Positions 44,932-55,662 of a DNA stretch of 64,000 nt are shown here, one piece after another. Source of the stretch: Galeopsis tetrahit (lineage: Eukaryota; Streptophyta; Magnoliopsida; Lamiales; Lamiaceae); NCBI GenBank assembly GCA_963675135.1, contig OY776123.1, positions 2,606,501 to 2,670,500 on the forward strand, written 5' to 3'. A program made the position numbers and the translations under genes. How positions within the stretch are numbered: position 1 is the stretch's first letter; each line of letters starts with the position of its first letter. The notes beneath the pieces were generated by a model. It did no database searches, had not been told where the DNA came from, and saw nothing but the letters and a program-made list of their open reading frames with translations.

Positions 44932-47900
44932 TTGCAGGGTCGACTGGATCTTTACAAGAAAGGTGGCTCAGTTGGAGAAACTTGGTACATAGACAGTGGG
45001 TGTTCTCACCACATGACTGGTACCAAGACTCTCCTTTCTGACTATCATGAGAAGGAAGGACCAAAAGTGATCTTTGGAGATAGTTCCATGGCAATCACAA
45101 AAGGATTTGGATACATCAAGAATGGAGATGTAGAGATTCAAGATGTCTCTTATGTTGAAGGTCTGAAATATAATTTGTTATCTGTCTCTCAATTTTGTGA
45201 CAGGGGCTACAAAGTTTACTTCAAAAGCACCAAATGTGAAATCTGGGATAAAAGAACACATACAATTCTACTAGTTGGAGTTAGACAGGGCAGTGTCTAC
45301 ATTGTAAATTGGAATAGTTGTCCTAGGGTTGCTTGCCTTCTTTCTAAAAGTCCTAAAGAAATCAGTTGGCTATGGCACAGACGCTTATGCCATTTGAACT
45401 TTAAGATTATTAACAAGATTGCAAGAAACTACCTTGTTGTAGGTATCCCTAATGAAATCTATTTCAAATCACAAGTGTGTGATGCATGCCAAAAAGGTAA
45501 ACAGGTAAAGGTTTCCTTTAAGTCAATTCCCACTCTTTCTACTTGTAGAGTCTTAGAACTCTTGCACATGGATTTACATGGTCCAATAAAACCCCCTACA
45601 CTGAATGGTAGAAGGTACACTTTGGTTGTGGTAGATGATTATTCAAAGTACACTTGGACAATCTTCTTACTCAAAAAGAGTGATACACAAACCCAACTAC
45701 CAGATCTGTTAAAGAGGTTGCAAGTAGAAAAAGGTCAGCCCATTGTCAAGATCAGGAGTGACAAGGGGACTGAGTTTATAAACTGCTATATTAAAGAATT
45801 TTGTTCTAAGTCTGGAATTCAGCATTTGACAAGTGCAGCCAGGACACCCCAACAAAATGGTGTAGCTGAGAGAAGAAACAGAACACTGAAAGAAGCATGC
45901 AGAACAATGCTTGCTGAGTACAACACACCACAGAAGTTCTGGGCTGAGGCAATCAACACTGCCTGTCACACTCAGAATAGATGTGCATTCAACAAAGTAC
46001 ATGGTAAAACTCCTTATGAGGTATGGAAAGGTAGAAAACCAAGAATTTCATATTTTCATATTTTTGGATGTAAGTGCTTTATTCATAACAATGGAAAGAG
46101 CAAATTAAATGCTTTTGATGCCAAAGCTGATCAAGGAATATTCTTAGGATATTCCTCTACAAGAAAGGCATTTAGAGTATTTAATTACTCTACTCTATGT
46201 GTAGAAGAAACACTCCATGTTGTCTTTGATGAAGTTGTACAGGACTCTGCTGATCATCAGATCAGTAAGAAAATTGATGATCTGACCATTCAAACTGATA
46301 AAGACAGTGAAGAGACTGAACTCTATGAATCTGTACAAGCCTACAATCCATTTCTGAATGTTCTAAACAAAGATGATGATGTAGAAAAGGTAAAAGACAA
46401 TGGTAAGTCTTCTAGACCAACTGACATGCCTGAATTGGTTGACTATTCTCCTGTGAATAAACCTGCTGAAAATGATGATATTGATATTGATGATTCTGTT
46501 ATACATGATGTGGATGATGAAAGTATTCCTGTTAAGACTAGAAAAACATGGAAATCTGCTCATTCCACTGATCTGATTATTGGTGAATCCAATAAAGGTG
46601 TTAAGACCAGAAGACAATTGTTTGATTCTAAGCCTGAACCCAGTAATTCTCTATTTTGTTGGTGTTGCTTCTTATCTTCCATTGAGCCTGCTAATGTGAA
46701 AGAAGCTTTATCTGACAGTAACTGGATTATTGCTATGCAAGAAGAATTAAATCAGTTTACTAGAAATGATGTATGGGAACTCGTAGAGAGACCTACTGAT
46801 CACAATGTGGTAGGTACAAAGTGGATTTTCAAAAATAAGAAAGATGAGAATGATCTTGTTGTGAGAAACAAAGCCAGATTAGTGGCTCAGGGCTACTCTC
46901 AAGCTGAGGGTATTGACTATGATGAAACATTTGCCCCTGTAGCTAGACTAGAAGCTATAAGATTGTTTCTTGCTTATGCTGCTTATATGAAATTCACTGT
47001 GTATCAAATGGATGTGAAAAGTGCATTTTTAAATGGTATACTTGTTGAAGAAGTTTATGTAGAACAACCTCCTGGATTTGAGGTAAGTGGTAATCAAGTA
47101 TACAGGTTGAAGAAAGCACTATATGGTCTGAAACAAGCTCCAAGAGCCTGGTATGACACTCTTTCACTATTCTTAGTTGAAAATGGATTTACTAAGGGCA
47201 AAGTGGATCGAACTTTGTTCAGAAGACAAGAAGGTACAGACATTTTATTAGTCCAAATTTATGTTGATGATATAATATTTGGATCTCCTAACAAGAGCAT
47301 GAGTGAGAGCTTTTCAAAACTCATGCAAAGCAAGTTTGAAATGTCAATGATGGGAGAAATGACCTATTTTCTTGGACTTCATGTAAAACAATCAACTGAT
47401 GGTATCTTTATCAATCATGCAAAATATACAAGAAATTTGTTAGATAAATTTGGTATCAAGACTTCTAAAACAGTTGGAGTACCAATGCTGCCAACATACA
47501 GAATGGATCCTGATGATCAAGGTAAGTCTGCTGACCAATCCTATTACAGAGCTCTAATTGGTTCTCTACTCTATTTAACTGCTAGTAGGCCAGACATTGC
47601 ATTTGCAGTAGGTGTATGTGCTAGATTTCAGGCCAACCCCAAAGAAAGTCATGTGGAGACTGCTAAAAGGATATTGAAATATCTAAAGGGTACCATTAAT
47701 CGAGGTTTGTGGTATTCTGCAGATGATGATCTATCCCTAAGTGGTTATTCAGATTCTGACTTTGGTGGTTGCAGGATAGATAGAAAATCAACTTCTGGTT
47801 CATGCCAATTTTTAGGTTCTAAGCTCATATCATGGTTTTCAAAGAAACAAACAAGTGTGGCAACATCTACCACTGAGGCAGAATATATGGCTGCAGGAAG

Positions 47901-48216
47901 TTGTTGTAGTCAGCTTCTTTGGCTAATGCAACAACTTAGAGACTACAACATTGTGGAATCCAATGTACCTATATTCTGTGACAGCAATAGTGCAATTGCC
48001 ATCACTCAAAATCCCGTTTTACATACTAGATGCAAGCATGTAGATGTTAGGCATCATTTTATTAGGGATCATGTTGAAAAGAAAAATATTAGAATGAAAA
48101 AGATCCATACTGATATTCAGAGAGCTGACATTTTCACAAAACCTTTGGCTGAAACTAGATTTGGGGAGCTATGCATAAGCTTAGGATTGATAGATATGGA
48201 TCCTACATGTATATAG
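44932..48216 (+). CDS. Sirevirus-like pol: protease, integrase, reverse transcriptase, RNase H
   Basis: Open for 1094 codons. Protease: [13 protein letters not shown] near residue 20. Integrase: zinc-binding HRRLCHLNF and CDACQKGK, catalytic Asp in LLHMDLHGP, Asp in IRSDKGTEF, Glu in [10 protein letters not shown]. Reverse transcriptase: [43 protein letters not shown] and the active-site YVDDIIFGS. RNase [20 protein letters not shown] and [10 protein letters not shown], ending in [12 protein letters not shown]. All catalytic motifs are intact with no internal stop. The protein begins upstream of the displayed frame, because the protease lies only 20 codons in. Confidence 0.95.
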   Translation: MQGRLDLYKKGGSVGETWYIDSGCSHHMTGTKTLLSDYHEKEGPKVIFGDSSMAITKGFGYIKNGDVEIQDVSYVEGLKYNLLSVSQFCDRGYKVYFKSTKCEIWDKRTHTILLVGVRQGSVYIVNWNSCPRVACLLSKSPKEISWLWHRRLCHLNFKIINKIARNYLVVGIPNEIYFKSQVCDACQKGKQVKVSFKSIPTLSTCRVLELLHMDLHGPIKPPTLNGRRYTLVVVDDYSKYTWTIFLLKKSDTQTQLPDLLKRLQVEKGQPIVKIRSDKGTEFINCYIKEFCSKSGIQHLTSAARTPQQNGVAERRNRTLKEACRTMLAEYNTPQKFWAEAINTACHTQNRCAFNKVHGKTPYEVWKGRKPRISYFHIFGCKCFIHNNGKSKLNAFDAKADQGIFLGYSSTRKAFRVFNYSTLCVEETLHVVFDEVVQDSADHQISKKIDDLTIQTDKDSEETELYESVQAYNPFLNVLNKDDDVEKVKDNGKSSRPTDMPELVDYSPVNKPAENDDIDIDDSVIHDVDDESIPVKTRKTWKSAHSTDLIIGESNKGVKTRRQLFDSKPEPSNSLFCWCCFLSSIEPANVKEALSDSNWIIAMQEELNQFTRNDVWELVERPTDHNVVGTKWIFKNKKDENDLVVRNKARLVAQGYSQAEGIDYDETFAPVARLEAIRLFLAYAAYMKFTVYQMDVKSAFLNGILVEEVYVEQPPGFEVSGNQVYRLKKALYGLKQAPRAWYDTLSLFLVENGFTKGKVDRTLFRRQEGTDILLVQIYVDDIIFGSPNKSMSESFSKLMQSKFEMSMMGEMTYFLGLHVKQSTDGIFINHAKYTRNLLDKFGIKTSKTVGVPMLPTYRMDPDDQGKSADQSYYRALIGSLLYLTASRPDIAFAVGVCARFQANPKESHVETAKRILKYLKGTINRGLWYSADDDLSLSGYSDSDFGGCRIDRKSTSGSCQFLGSKLISWFSKKQTSVATSTTEAEYMAAGSCCSQLLWLMQQLRDYNIVESNVPIFCDSNSAIAITQNPVLHTRCKHVDVRHHFIRDHVEKKNIRMKKIHTDIQRADIFTKPLAETRFGELCISLGLIDMDPTCI

Positions 48217-49434
48217 AGTTGTTTACTAACATTTCAGGTACTGAGCTGACATCAAGATCAGTTCACCAAGATGGGTAATTCTGAAGAACAAACCATGTCA
48301 AAACCTCTACAATCATCACAATAAGGTAAAAAGGTTACTAAGGTGCCTAAATCCCGATGAGGAAGCTGGTAAAGTTGAGGGAATTGAGAATATACATTTA
48401 AGGGGGAATCTATGATTTCTGAAAAATCCTGTATGTTGACTCAGAACACAAGACACCTTAGAACAAGCCTTTTATATATACCTATTTTAATTATTCTTTA
48501 CTATTCTGTACTGTATTTCACCTTCTATACATGAACTGACACTTCTACCAAGGTGAAACAGGCACAGAAGAGGAGTTCTCCACTGGAGGGGGAACTGATC
48601 TGATTACAGATTTGATCTGTCTACAAATCTGATCTGATTACAGTACAAATCTGTCTACAGACATGTTCTGACTATTGAATTGGTTGGTCTACAGGACTGT
48701 TCTGATTACAAAGTTAATTTGTCTACAGAACCTTTCTGACTAAAATACCATTCTCTCTACAGAACTGATCTGATTACTGATTATAACTGTCTACAGAGCT
48801 TATTTGATTACAGGAAAATTTGTCTACAAAATATTTTCAGTACTGATCTGAGAAAGTACTGTGCTGGTATTTAAAAGGTGAAAATCAGAAGAGTTGGGGA
48901 ACTGATCTGATGACTACTGAGCTGACCCAACTACTGAGCTGATCTTCAAAAGAGTACTCAGCTGATCACAGTACTCAGCTGAACCCAGATAAGTAAAATT
49001 TCATATAGTAGTAATAAGAAATTGAAGTATAATGTGTTGGAAAACAACTGTGCTGATATACATCAGAACAGTATCCTGTCTTAGGATTCTTCTAAGTCAA
49101 GGACTGTTCAAAGTTAGATTACTTATAGAGAAGATTAATACACTCCTCTATTTTTAACCTAATTCAAAAGGTGTATTTATCAACACAAGTTGGCTCCAAT
49201 TTGGAATTGAGCTGTTATGAATCTGGAACGTTTCTCCCAATTTACAACTCAATCCAAACCACACAACGTGGAAATCAAAATCAATCCAAGCCCTAGATTT
49301 GCCTTGATTTTTGATTTACACGATCACATTAACTTCTTCTTCTCCATTACTCTAAATCTTTCTGCTAAATTCTCTAAGCTCAAGCATTTTCGATTCTTCC
49401 TACTCTTGCAACTACACTTCTCTATTTCTCTCCT
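48217..49434 (+). other. non-coding gap between pol and third ORF
   Basis: About 1.2 kb without a convincing ORF. It includes a polypurine-like AAGGGGGAATC at about 48400, a GGAGGGGGAAC at 48585 and a loose tandem array (48596-48832). It may hold the acceptor site for a spliced message for the third ORF; CTTTTAGG-like acceptors cannot be fixed by eye. Confidence 0.6.
48596..48832 (+). repeat. loose tandem repeats of GTCTACAGA..CTGATTACA
   Basis: About five degenerate units of roughly 45-55 bp, each pairing TCTGATTACAG with TCTGTCTACAGA. Internal to the retrotransposon. Confidence 0.65.
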
Positions 49435-52400
49435 ATGGCGATTATCGAGATTCTTAACGAAGAAAATGAAGTCGCAGGAACTTTTGATTCTACCAGATGG
49501 ATGCGAGAGAAAGGAATCTTCGTCGAAAACTCCGTTTACTTCACCGGACGTCAGAAAGCTGAGAATCAAGCCATTCTTACCATGTGTGAAGAATGTGGGC
49601 TACGGAAATACCTAGAATCATATCCTGAAAAGGTTTATGAACCTGAGGCGATGGAATTCTTTCTTCAGGTACAGGGTGACTCAAACAGCATTCGTTCGAT
49701 CATTTCTGGCCACAGGGTTGTCATTTCTAAAGAAACCCTTGGAATCGCGTTCAATCTACCAGACGGGCCAATAGACATTCTGAGCTATATGGCAGGGCAA
49801 GAGAAAGTTCGCGTGGGAAGGTGGTTGAATGTTGACCCAGCGACGTTATCAAATTTGAAGAAGGACATTCTTCCAGAGGGTATGCAATTGTTGATGGATA
49901 TTGCTGGAAAATGCTTGTTAGGGCAACATTTCAGTCAAGACGCTCTCACCAATCTCAAGATTCGCATTATGGCTGCAATCACTGATCGTGTTGATGGTGA
50001 TTGGCAAGGATTTCTGCTTGGCAGATTATTGGCTGAAAGAGAGAAAGTGGTATTTGATGAGGTCTCAAGAGAATTTTCCATTAAATCCATGATGGGTTTT
50101 GGAAGTAAATTGAGCATACTGTTGCCTCAATTAGCTGAAAGGAAGATGGATTGGAGTCGTCCAAAAAGATTTCACCAGGGCAAATTCTTGTTCAAGAAGG
50201 AGTCTACTGTGTTTGAACAAAACCAGAGGAATCAACCACAAGAATCTGGTGGTTCTATGTTTCGTTCTGACAATGATGAGCCGGAGTTGAGAACAAAGGC
50301 TAGGCATGATCCTCACCGATCTGGATTAAGAAGAGGTCGATCAGCTAGGGCTGTTCCTGAAAAGTCAGAAGAGTCAGTTGCCAATGTGAAGGAGTCTTCT
50401 GTGGAAGAGGTAAGTTCTCCAAGTCTTATCCTTTCACACAAGAGAACTAAAGTTTCTGGTGTTCTTAGACCCAGAAGAGTCCTCAAGAACACTACCCCTT
50501 CTCCCTCAACCTCTCATTCTATTCAAGCCCAACCCCATGAAGCTGAGCCTTCCTGTTCTGAGGAGTCAGTTCACTACTCTCCTATTCATCAGAACACTCC
50601 TACCTCAACCCCTCAGAACACTTCTTTTCATTCCACTCCTCAAGCTAATCCTCACCATACCCCTTCTCCTCATTTTTCTCCTGAACCAGAACCTGAAACT
50701 GAACCAGTTCATGATCACTCTACTGAACATGAACATATACCTTCCTCTGAACCAATTGAAATTACCTCTTCTACCGAACCTGAATTTATCCAACCTGAAT
50801 CAGTGTTCTTGATGGATTATCCTGTTTGTGACAAGGAAGAGAGGATTCGATTTAAGTTGAGAAATGCTCTTCTCAAAAGCTTTCATGGTTTAGATGACAG
50901 CACTAGAACCTTTGAGCAACTTCTAAGGATAGGTACTTGGGTATATCTTAGAAGTATAGGTCTAGATCAGCTGATGGTTGTTGCTGAAGGTATGGGTGGT
51001 CTTTCTGTGTTTCATGATTGGGAACAAGAACAGAAAGAAGCTGCAGATGTTAATTCTTATACTGAGTTATCAAATTTGGAATCTGTTATTCAGTTGATTG
51101 AAAGAATAACTGGTTGCAAATATTCCATTGTTAAGTCTGCTGATGTGAATGTTGATACTGATGTCAACATGGATGCGGATGATGCTGAAGTTAAACATTC
51201 TGATAATCAAGCTGATGTTGAAGCTGATGTTGAAGCTGATTATGAAGCTGATATGGAAGCTGATTATGAAGCTGGTACTAATGCAACTGAGATGTTTGAG
51301 AACACAGTTGTAGCTGAAGACACTGAGGTCTTAAAGGAACAATCTTTGGGTGCTAATGAATTGGAGAGCACACCAATTGATGTTGATAAGAATACTGTGC
51401 TTAATGATGTTCAAGAGACAGTAAGAACAATTCCTTCTGAGACAGCTCAAGACAACTCTAGCTTTGAATTGTTGAAAAAGCATAATGAAGAGTTACAAAG
51501 TAAGCTGGATGATACTTCGAAGAGGTTTCAACAAGCCACTGAAAAGTTGGAAAGTTTGACTGCTGCAAATTCTTATGACAAGATAATGGAATTCACTATG
51601 AATAAAATCTATGATCTGCATAGATTACAAGACAAGTCACTTTCTACTGAACTGCAAAAGAAAGTAGAGATACTTTTAACACCCTTGAAGGAATGGCAAG
51701 ATGAAGCCAAAAAGGGGGAAGTAAAAGTGATGAAAGTGATGGAACAAACTCAATCACAACAAGCTCAATTGGTTGTGAGTCAAGATGAGTTGAAAGTCAG
51801 CATTGATGATTTGAAGGAAGAAATCATCAGTCTGAAGTTAAAGTTACAAAATCCTGATTCTGTTACTCAAGAAACAACAGCTACTCAGAAACATGTTGTT
51901 GCTGAATCTTCTTCTGGAAAAAGAAAAAGAAAATTCATTATTGATGATGAAGAAGAGACTGAACAGATTGGTAGAATTACCAGATCTAAAAGCAAGCTGA
52001 AACATGTTGATACTGAAAACAGACCAAGTGATGTGCTGATAGCTGAATCTGTTGAACTGCATAATCAGATGCTTTCTAAGAAGAAAATTGAAGCTACTGA
52101 GAAAAGATCTGTTGAACAGATTAGAAAACAAAAGATGAAAGATGCAGAAGCTACAAGAAAGAAGTTTGATAATAGAGTTGCTGCATTGAAAAAGAAAATG
52201 AAGTCTAAATCTGTTGGAACTGTTCTGGATGAACAATTCATGGAATTTGTTGTGGATTCAGAAGATATGGAGTTCTGGAATAATTTGAAAAAGAAATGGC
52301 AGATTGCAAATTTTATTGTGAAGAAATTTGGTAACCATTCAAGCAAGGAAGATGAATATTCTGATTTTGATGCATTCATGATGAATATCTCAAGAGAATT

Positions 52401-52626
52401 TTGGGAACATATTTTGTTGTTAGCTGCTGGTGCAGGTATTCAGATTTTATGTCCTGAAGAACCAGTTTGGGAACCTCCAAGACTTGAAAATGGTGAACCA
52501 GATTACTCAGAGATCAGAAACATAATTTCACAAATCATCAAAGATGAAGGAATAACTGATCATAAGCACATGATGGATATCAAGAACAGAATGTACTTGG
52601 CATTCAGAATTCCTGATAGAGACTGA
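49435..52626 (+). CDS. third ORF of Sirevirus-like element (so-called env-like position), 1063 aa
   Basis: One uninterrupted frame from ATG at 49435 to TGA. Residues 1-270 resemble the domain often annotated as putative plant transposon protein, with YFTGRQKAENQAIL, AMEFFLQVQGD, GHRVVISKETLGIAFNLPD. The middle (270-480) is a Ser/Pro/Thr-rich low-complexity region with short repeats of PEPETEP type. An acidic run of EADVEADYEADMEADYEAG repeats lies near 595-615. Then come long Glu/Lys/Gln-rich coiled-coil segments, a KRKRK basic patch like a nuclear signal (about 830) and a compact C-terminal domain (AGAGIQILCPEEPVWEPPRL). I see no signal peptide or clear membrane span, so an envelope role is not supported by sequence. 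Function unknown. Confidence 0.85.
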   Translation: MAIIEILNEENEVAGTFDSTRWMREKGIFVENSVYFTGRQKAENQAILTMCEECGLRKYLESYPEKVYEPEAMEFFLQVQGDSNSIRSIISGHRVVISKETLGIAFNLPDGPIDILSYMAGQEKVRVGRWLNVDPATLSNLKKDILPEGMQLLMDIAGKCLLGQHFSQDALTNLKIRIMAAITDRVDGDWQGFLLGRLLAEREKVVFDEVSREFSIKSMMGFGSKLSILLPQLAERKMDWSRPKRFHQGKFLFKKESTVFEQNQRNQPQESGGSMFRSDNDEPELRTKARHDPHRSGLRRGRSARAVPEKSEESVANVKESSVEEVSSPSLILSHKRTKVSGVLRPRRVLKNTTPSPSTSHSIQAQPHEAEPSCSEESVHYSPIHQNTPTSTPQNTSFHSTPQANPHHTPSPHFSPEPEPETEPVHDHSTEHEHIPSSEPIEITSSTEPEFIQPESVFLMDYPVCDKEERIRFKLRNALLKSFHGLDDSTRTFEQLLRIGTWVYLRSIGLDQLMVVAEGMGGLSVFHDWEQEQKEAADVNSYTELSNLESVIQLIERITGCKYSIVKSADVNVDTDVNMDADDAEVKHSDNQADVEADVEADYEADMEADYEAGTNATEMFENTVVAEDTEVLKEQSLGANELESTPIDVDKNTVLNDVQETVRTIPSETAQDNSSFELLKKHNEELQSKLDDTSKRFQQATEKLESLTAANSYDKIMEFTMNKIYDLHRLQDKSLSTELQKKVEILLTPLKEWQDEAKKGEVKVMKVMEQTQSQQAQLVVSQDELKVSIDDLKEEIISLKLKLQNPDSVTQETTATQKHVVAESSSGKRKRKFIIDDEEETEQIGRITRSKSKLKHVDTENRPSDVLIAESVELHNQMLSKKKIEATEKRSVEQIRKQKMKDAEATRKKFDNRVAALKKKMKSKSVGTVLDEQFMEFVVDSEDMEFWNNLKKKWQIANFIVKKFGNHSSKEDEYSDFDAFMMNISREFWEHILLLAAGAGIQILCPEEPVWEPPRLENGEPDYSEIRNIISQIIKDEGITDHKHMMDIKNRMYLAFRIPDRD

Positions 52627-52832
52627 AGATGAAGGACTATGCTGAAGAAGATAACATTTCTTATCCTTATCTTTATTTCTTTATTTTGTATTTCTGTGAT
52701 TATGTGACTTAGTTGTAGTATGTGTAATATCTGATATGAATCTAATCTGATTTTTTGAATTGATGAACTGATATGAATGACTATATATCTTAACTACTGG
52801 TCTATTAATGTTTAAGTAGTTTTGGCTTCATC

Positions 52833-52845
52833 AAAAAGGGGGAAA
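52833..52845 (+). other. polypurine tract
   Basis: AAAAAGGGGGAAA immediately before the 3' LTR, the plus-strand primer of reverse transcription. Confidence 0.9.
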
Positions 52846-52846
52846 T

Positions 52847-54200
52847 TGTTGGGATATGAATCTTATAAACAATGTTCTAATTGATGATTATATGTTTTGA
52901 TGGCCAAAAGTAACTTTAGAGTTAATGATATATGTGATTATATGTTGTTCTATGTGAAATACTTGATATAAGATTACTGAACTTATTGTATTATGAAGTT
53001 TAAGTTTACTGATCTTAGTCTATTACTAATCTGATATATGAACTGTTTAAGAACTAAGCTGATGGAAGTATTGTATAGACAGCTTATAGTATAGGACTTA
53101 GTTATACTCATCTGTATGTAGTTCAGTTGATGTATAGATAGGTTTTATATTTGTAAAGTTGTATTCTATTGTATTCAGCATTGTAATAGTTAGAACAGTA
53201 GATTAGATGGAAGTCAGAAGACTAAAGATGACTAAGAAGACTATTTCAGAGAATGAAGAAATCAAGTGAAGTTTTTGAAGAAAGCTGAACAGTTTTGAAG
53301 AACTGTGTTGACTGACCAAGAGCAGTAAAACTAAGAAGAGTAGTTTACTGTGCTGAGTTGGTTTGTTTGAAGAATAAGTTTGGATAACTTATTTAAGGCA
53401 TAACTGAAGATATTGTTGAAGATAAGCTGACTTGGAAAGATAAGTTTTAAGTTGGTTACAAAAGAAGGAAGTTACAAAACAAGAAACGGTTATGAGTTAG
53501 TTGAGAGTTAGTTCACAAACTGCTAACTGTCATACTAGATCTTATAAATACCGTGTGATCTTCTACTTGAAAAGACTACTGAGACTACTACTACTCGAAG
53601 TATTCAAGAAGCATTCAAGTATTCAAGTATTCAAGTACTCACAGAGTTGAAGATTGAAGAACTGAAGAGAAGCCACAGATCTGATTTGAAGAAACAAAGG
53701 CTATTACAAAGAGAAGTTTTACTTTCGTTTTAAGTTTGTATTGTGTAAACAAGTGTGCTAGTTACTTGTGAAATTACTAGTAGATCGAAGATATACCTGG
53801 TGGTATAATCGACAAGATCAAAGTCTTAATCTTGGGACTCTAAGCTACAAGTACTCAAGTGGAAAAGAGTAATAAAACATCGCAACTGGAGTTATGAGAG
53901 TGGATGTAGACATTTGTTGAACCACTATAAAAATCTTGTGTTCTTTACTGTTATGTTTTGATTAACTGTTGATATATTTGTTGAACAAGAACAGTAAATT
54001 TTCTAAAGAAAAGATTTAAAGAAAAGTTGAGTATAAAAGCTAACTGTTTAGTACTGAGCTGATTCTAAGAACAGTACTGTACAGAACACATTTCCGCACT
54101 TAAACTCTGAAATATTGATAGAATTTGAAAAGTCTATTCACCCCTCCCCTCTAGACTTTTTCTTAGCTTACTCAATCTTAACTCAACTTTGGGACCAACA
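52847..54200 (+). repeat. 3' LTR of the Sirevirus-like element
   Basis: 1354 bp. Relative to the 5' LTR it carries an extra ATTCAAGTA unit (about 53615) and roughly ten point differences. Confidence 0.95.
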
Positions 54201-54654
54201 TGGGGGTTATATTTAGATAATTTAAAAAAAATAAAAATTTATCTACTAAATATCTTTTTTGGAAAGTTTATCTAGCCCAATTGGAGAGGCAAATAACTCA
54301 AGTATTTGCGGAAAGGGGCGGTGGCTTTTTTTTTGGAAGATGGAAGAGGAGAACCAACGCGGAGAGGAGCGGTGGCGCTTTGGAGAAGAAGAAATTAGGT
54401 TGTGTAGACGGTGTGTATTTAAATTATAACATCAATCAAATTATTAATTATCAAATATAATTGAAACCGATCTAATAGTCAAATTAGAACATTTTTGAGT
54501 TGACATATAATTTAAATGAGTTGGTCTCCTGTGCACAGCGTGCACGTGCACACTAATGCACAGGCCAATCCTCTATATATTAACAAAGGCAAATATATGA
54601 AATTAAATAATTGATATCCCAGTGATTTTAATCACATCCCCTAAATAATAATAG

Positions 54655-55030
54655 TTACTACTTTTCAATAACAAAATTTCCACTTTTCACTAATAATAGT
54701 TACCACTTTTCAGTAACAAAATTTCCACTTTTCACTAATAATAGTTACCATTTTTAGTAACAAAATTTCCATTTTTCATTAATAATAGTTACCACTTTTC
54801 ACTTAAAAAAATTCCACTTTTCACTAATAAAATTTCCACTTTTCCACTTTTCATTAATATTGCCACTTTTCACTTAAAAAAAATTCACTCCACTTTTTAC
54901 ACTTTTCACTAATAAAATTTCCACTTTTCCACTTTTCATTAATAATAGTTGTCACTTTTCACTTAAAAAATTTCCACTTTTTACTAATAAAATTTCCACT
55001 TTTCACTTAATAAAATTCCACTTTTCAGTG
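54655..55030. repeat. CACTTTTCACTAATAA tandem array
   Basis: Degenerate units of about 17-36 bp, the same motif as the arrays at 22335-22880. Confidence 0.85.
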
Positions 55031-55254
55031 TATTTCCCCCAATTCCTTCCTCACATTATCTCTCTCCCCCTCTCTCACCACTTTCTCTCTCTTCTCCATT
55101 AATGGCGTCCTTCTCAACTTCTGCAACTTTCATCACCGAATTTCTATCAAGCAAATCTAGTATATGAATCACAAATTAATTCAAAGAAAGAAGATGTGAT
55201 TTAAGGGGAAGAAGAAAGAAGTGGAAAAATAAAGTTTTTTTTTTTTTTTTTAAC

Positions 55255-55475
55255 AGATGTGGGAGAGAGAAAGAAAGGAGAAGGAGAAAAGAGAGAAAAG
55301 AAAGTCAGGAGAGAAAAAGAAGGAGGAGGAGAAGAAGAAAAGAGAGAGAGAAAAGGAAACCAGGAGAGAGAAAGGAGAAGAAGAAAAGAGAGAGAGAAGA
55401 AATCCGTAAAAAAAAAAAGGTACACAGAGAGAGAAAGAAAGGAGAAGAAGAAAAGAAGAGGAGAAAGAAAGTAAT
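55255..55475. repeat. purine-rich GA/GAA tract
   Basis: Long run of GAGAGAAAG and GGAGAAGAAG on the plus strand. Similar to the shorter tract near 21065-21150. Confidence 0.85.
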
Positions 55476-55662
55476 TACAAAAAAAAAAACCGTGTGCACC
55501 AATTTTAATTTGGTGCACAGTGTGCATATGAGATTTTCTCAATTTAAATTTATATCTAATACGGTTATACGAAAATGATATAATGCCCACGGTGCTCATC
55601 ATCTCTGTATCCTCTCTCTATGTCAAGTAATATTTATTTTTTAATATTTTTGAAGGGAGAGA

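Larger units (their letters stand above)
40855..54200 (+). mobile_element. 13.3 kb Sirevirus-like Ty1/copia retrotransposon
   Basis: LTRs of 1347 and 1354 bp begin TGTTGGGATATGAA and end GGACCAACA. The flanks are exact 5-bp duplications TGGGG (40850-40854, 54201-54205). The primer-binding site TGGTATCAGAGC (42204-42215, initiator Met tRNA type) and the polypurine tract AAAAAGGGGGAAA (52833-52845) are in place. Order: gag, protease-integrase-RT-RNase H, a 1.2 kb non-coding gap, a third large ORF, 3' LTR. Large size, long gag with coiled coil and the extra 3' ORF mark the SIRE lineage. The LTRs differ by about ten substitutions and two small indels by eye, so insertion is recent. It landed in the upstream flank of TDBD copy 3. 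Confidence 0.95.
54518..55540. mobile_element. MULE-type element, 1.0 kb, with AAAAGTG array
   Basis: Exact 9-bp flanks AATTTAAAT (54509-54517, 55541-55549). The start GAGTTGGTCTCCTGTGCACA is almost identical to that of the 21696 element. The end, read inverted, is GAGAAAATCTCATATGCACA. The interior has repeated CCACTTTTCACTAATAA units (54655-55030) and, on the right, a purine-rich GAGAGAAAGAAAGGAGAAG tract (55255-55475). The Arg/Lys/Glu-rich or Phe/Ser-rich frames across it are artefacts of the tract. Confidence 0.9.

Noticed and set aside
49435..52626. Calling the third retrotransposon ORF an envelope protein
   Set aside because: No visible signal peptide, membrane span or furin-like site; position alone does not justify the name.
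55201..55602. Leu/Phe/Ser-rich minus-strand frame and Lys/Glu/Arg-rich plus-strand frame
   Set aside because: Both read through a purine-rich microsatellite inside the MULE-type element.
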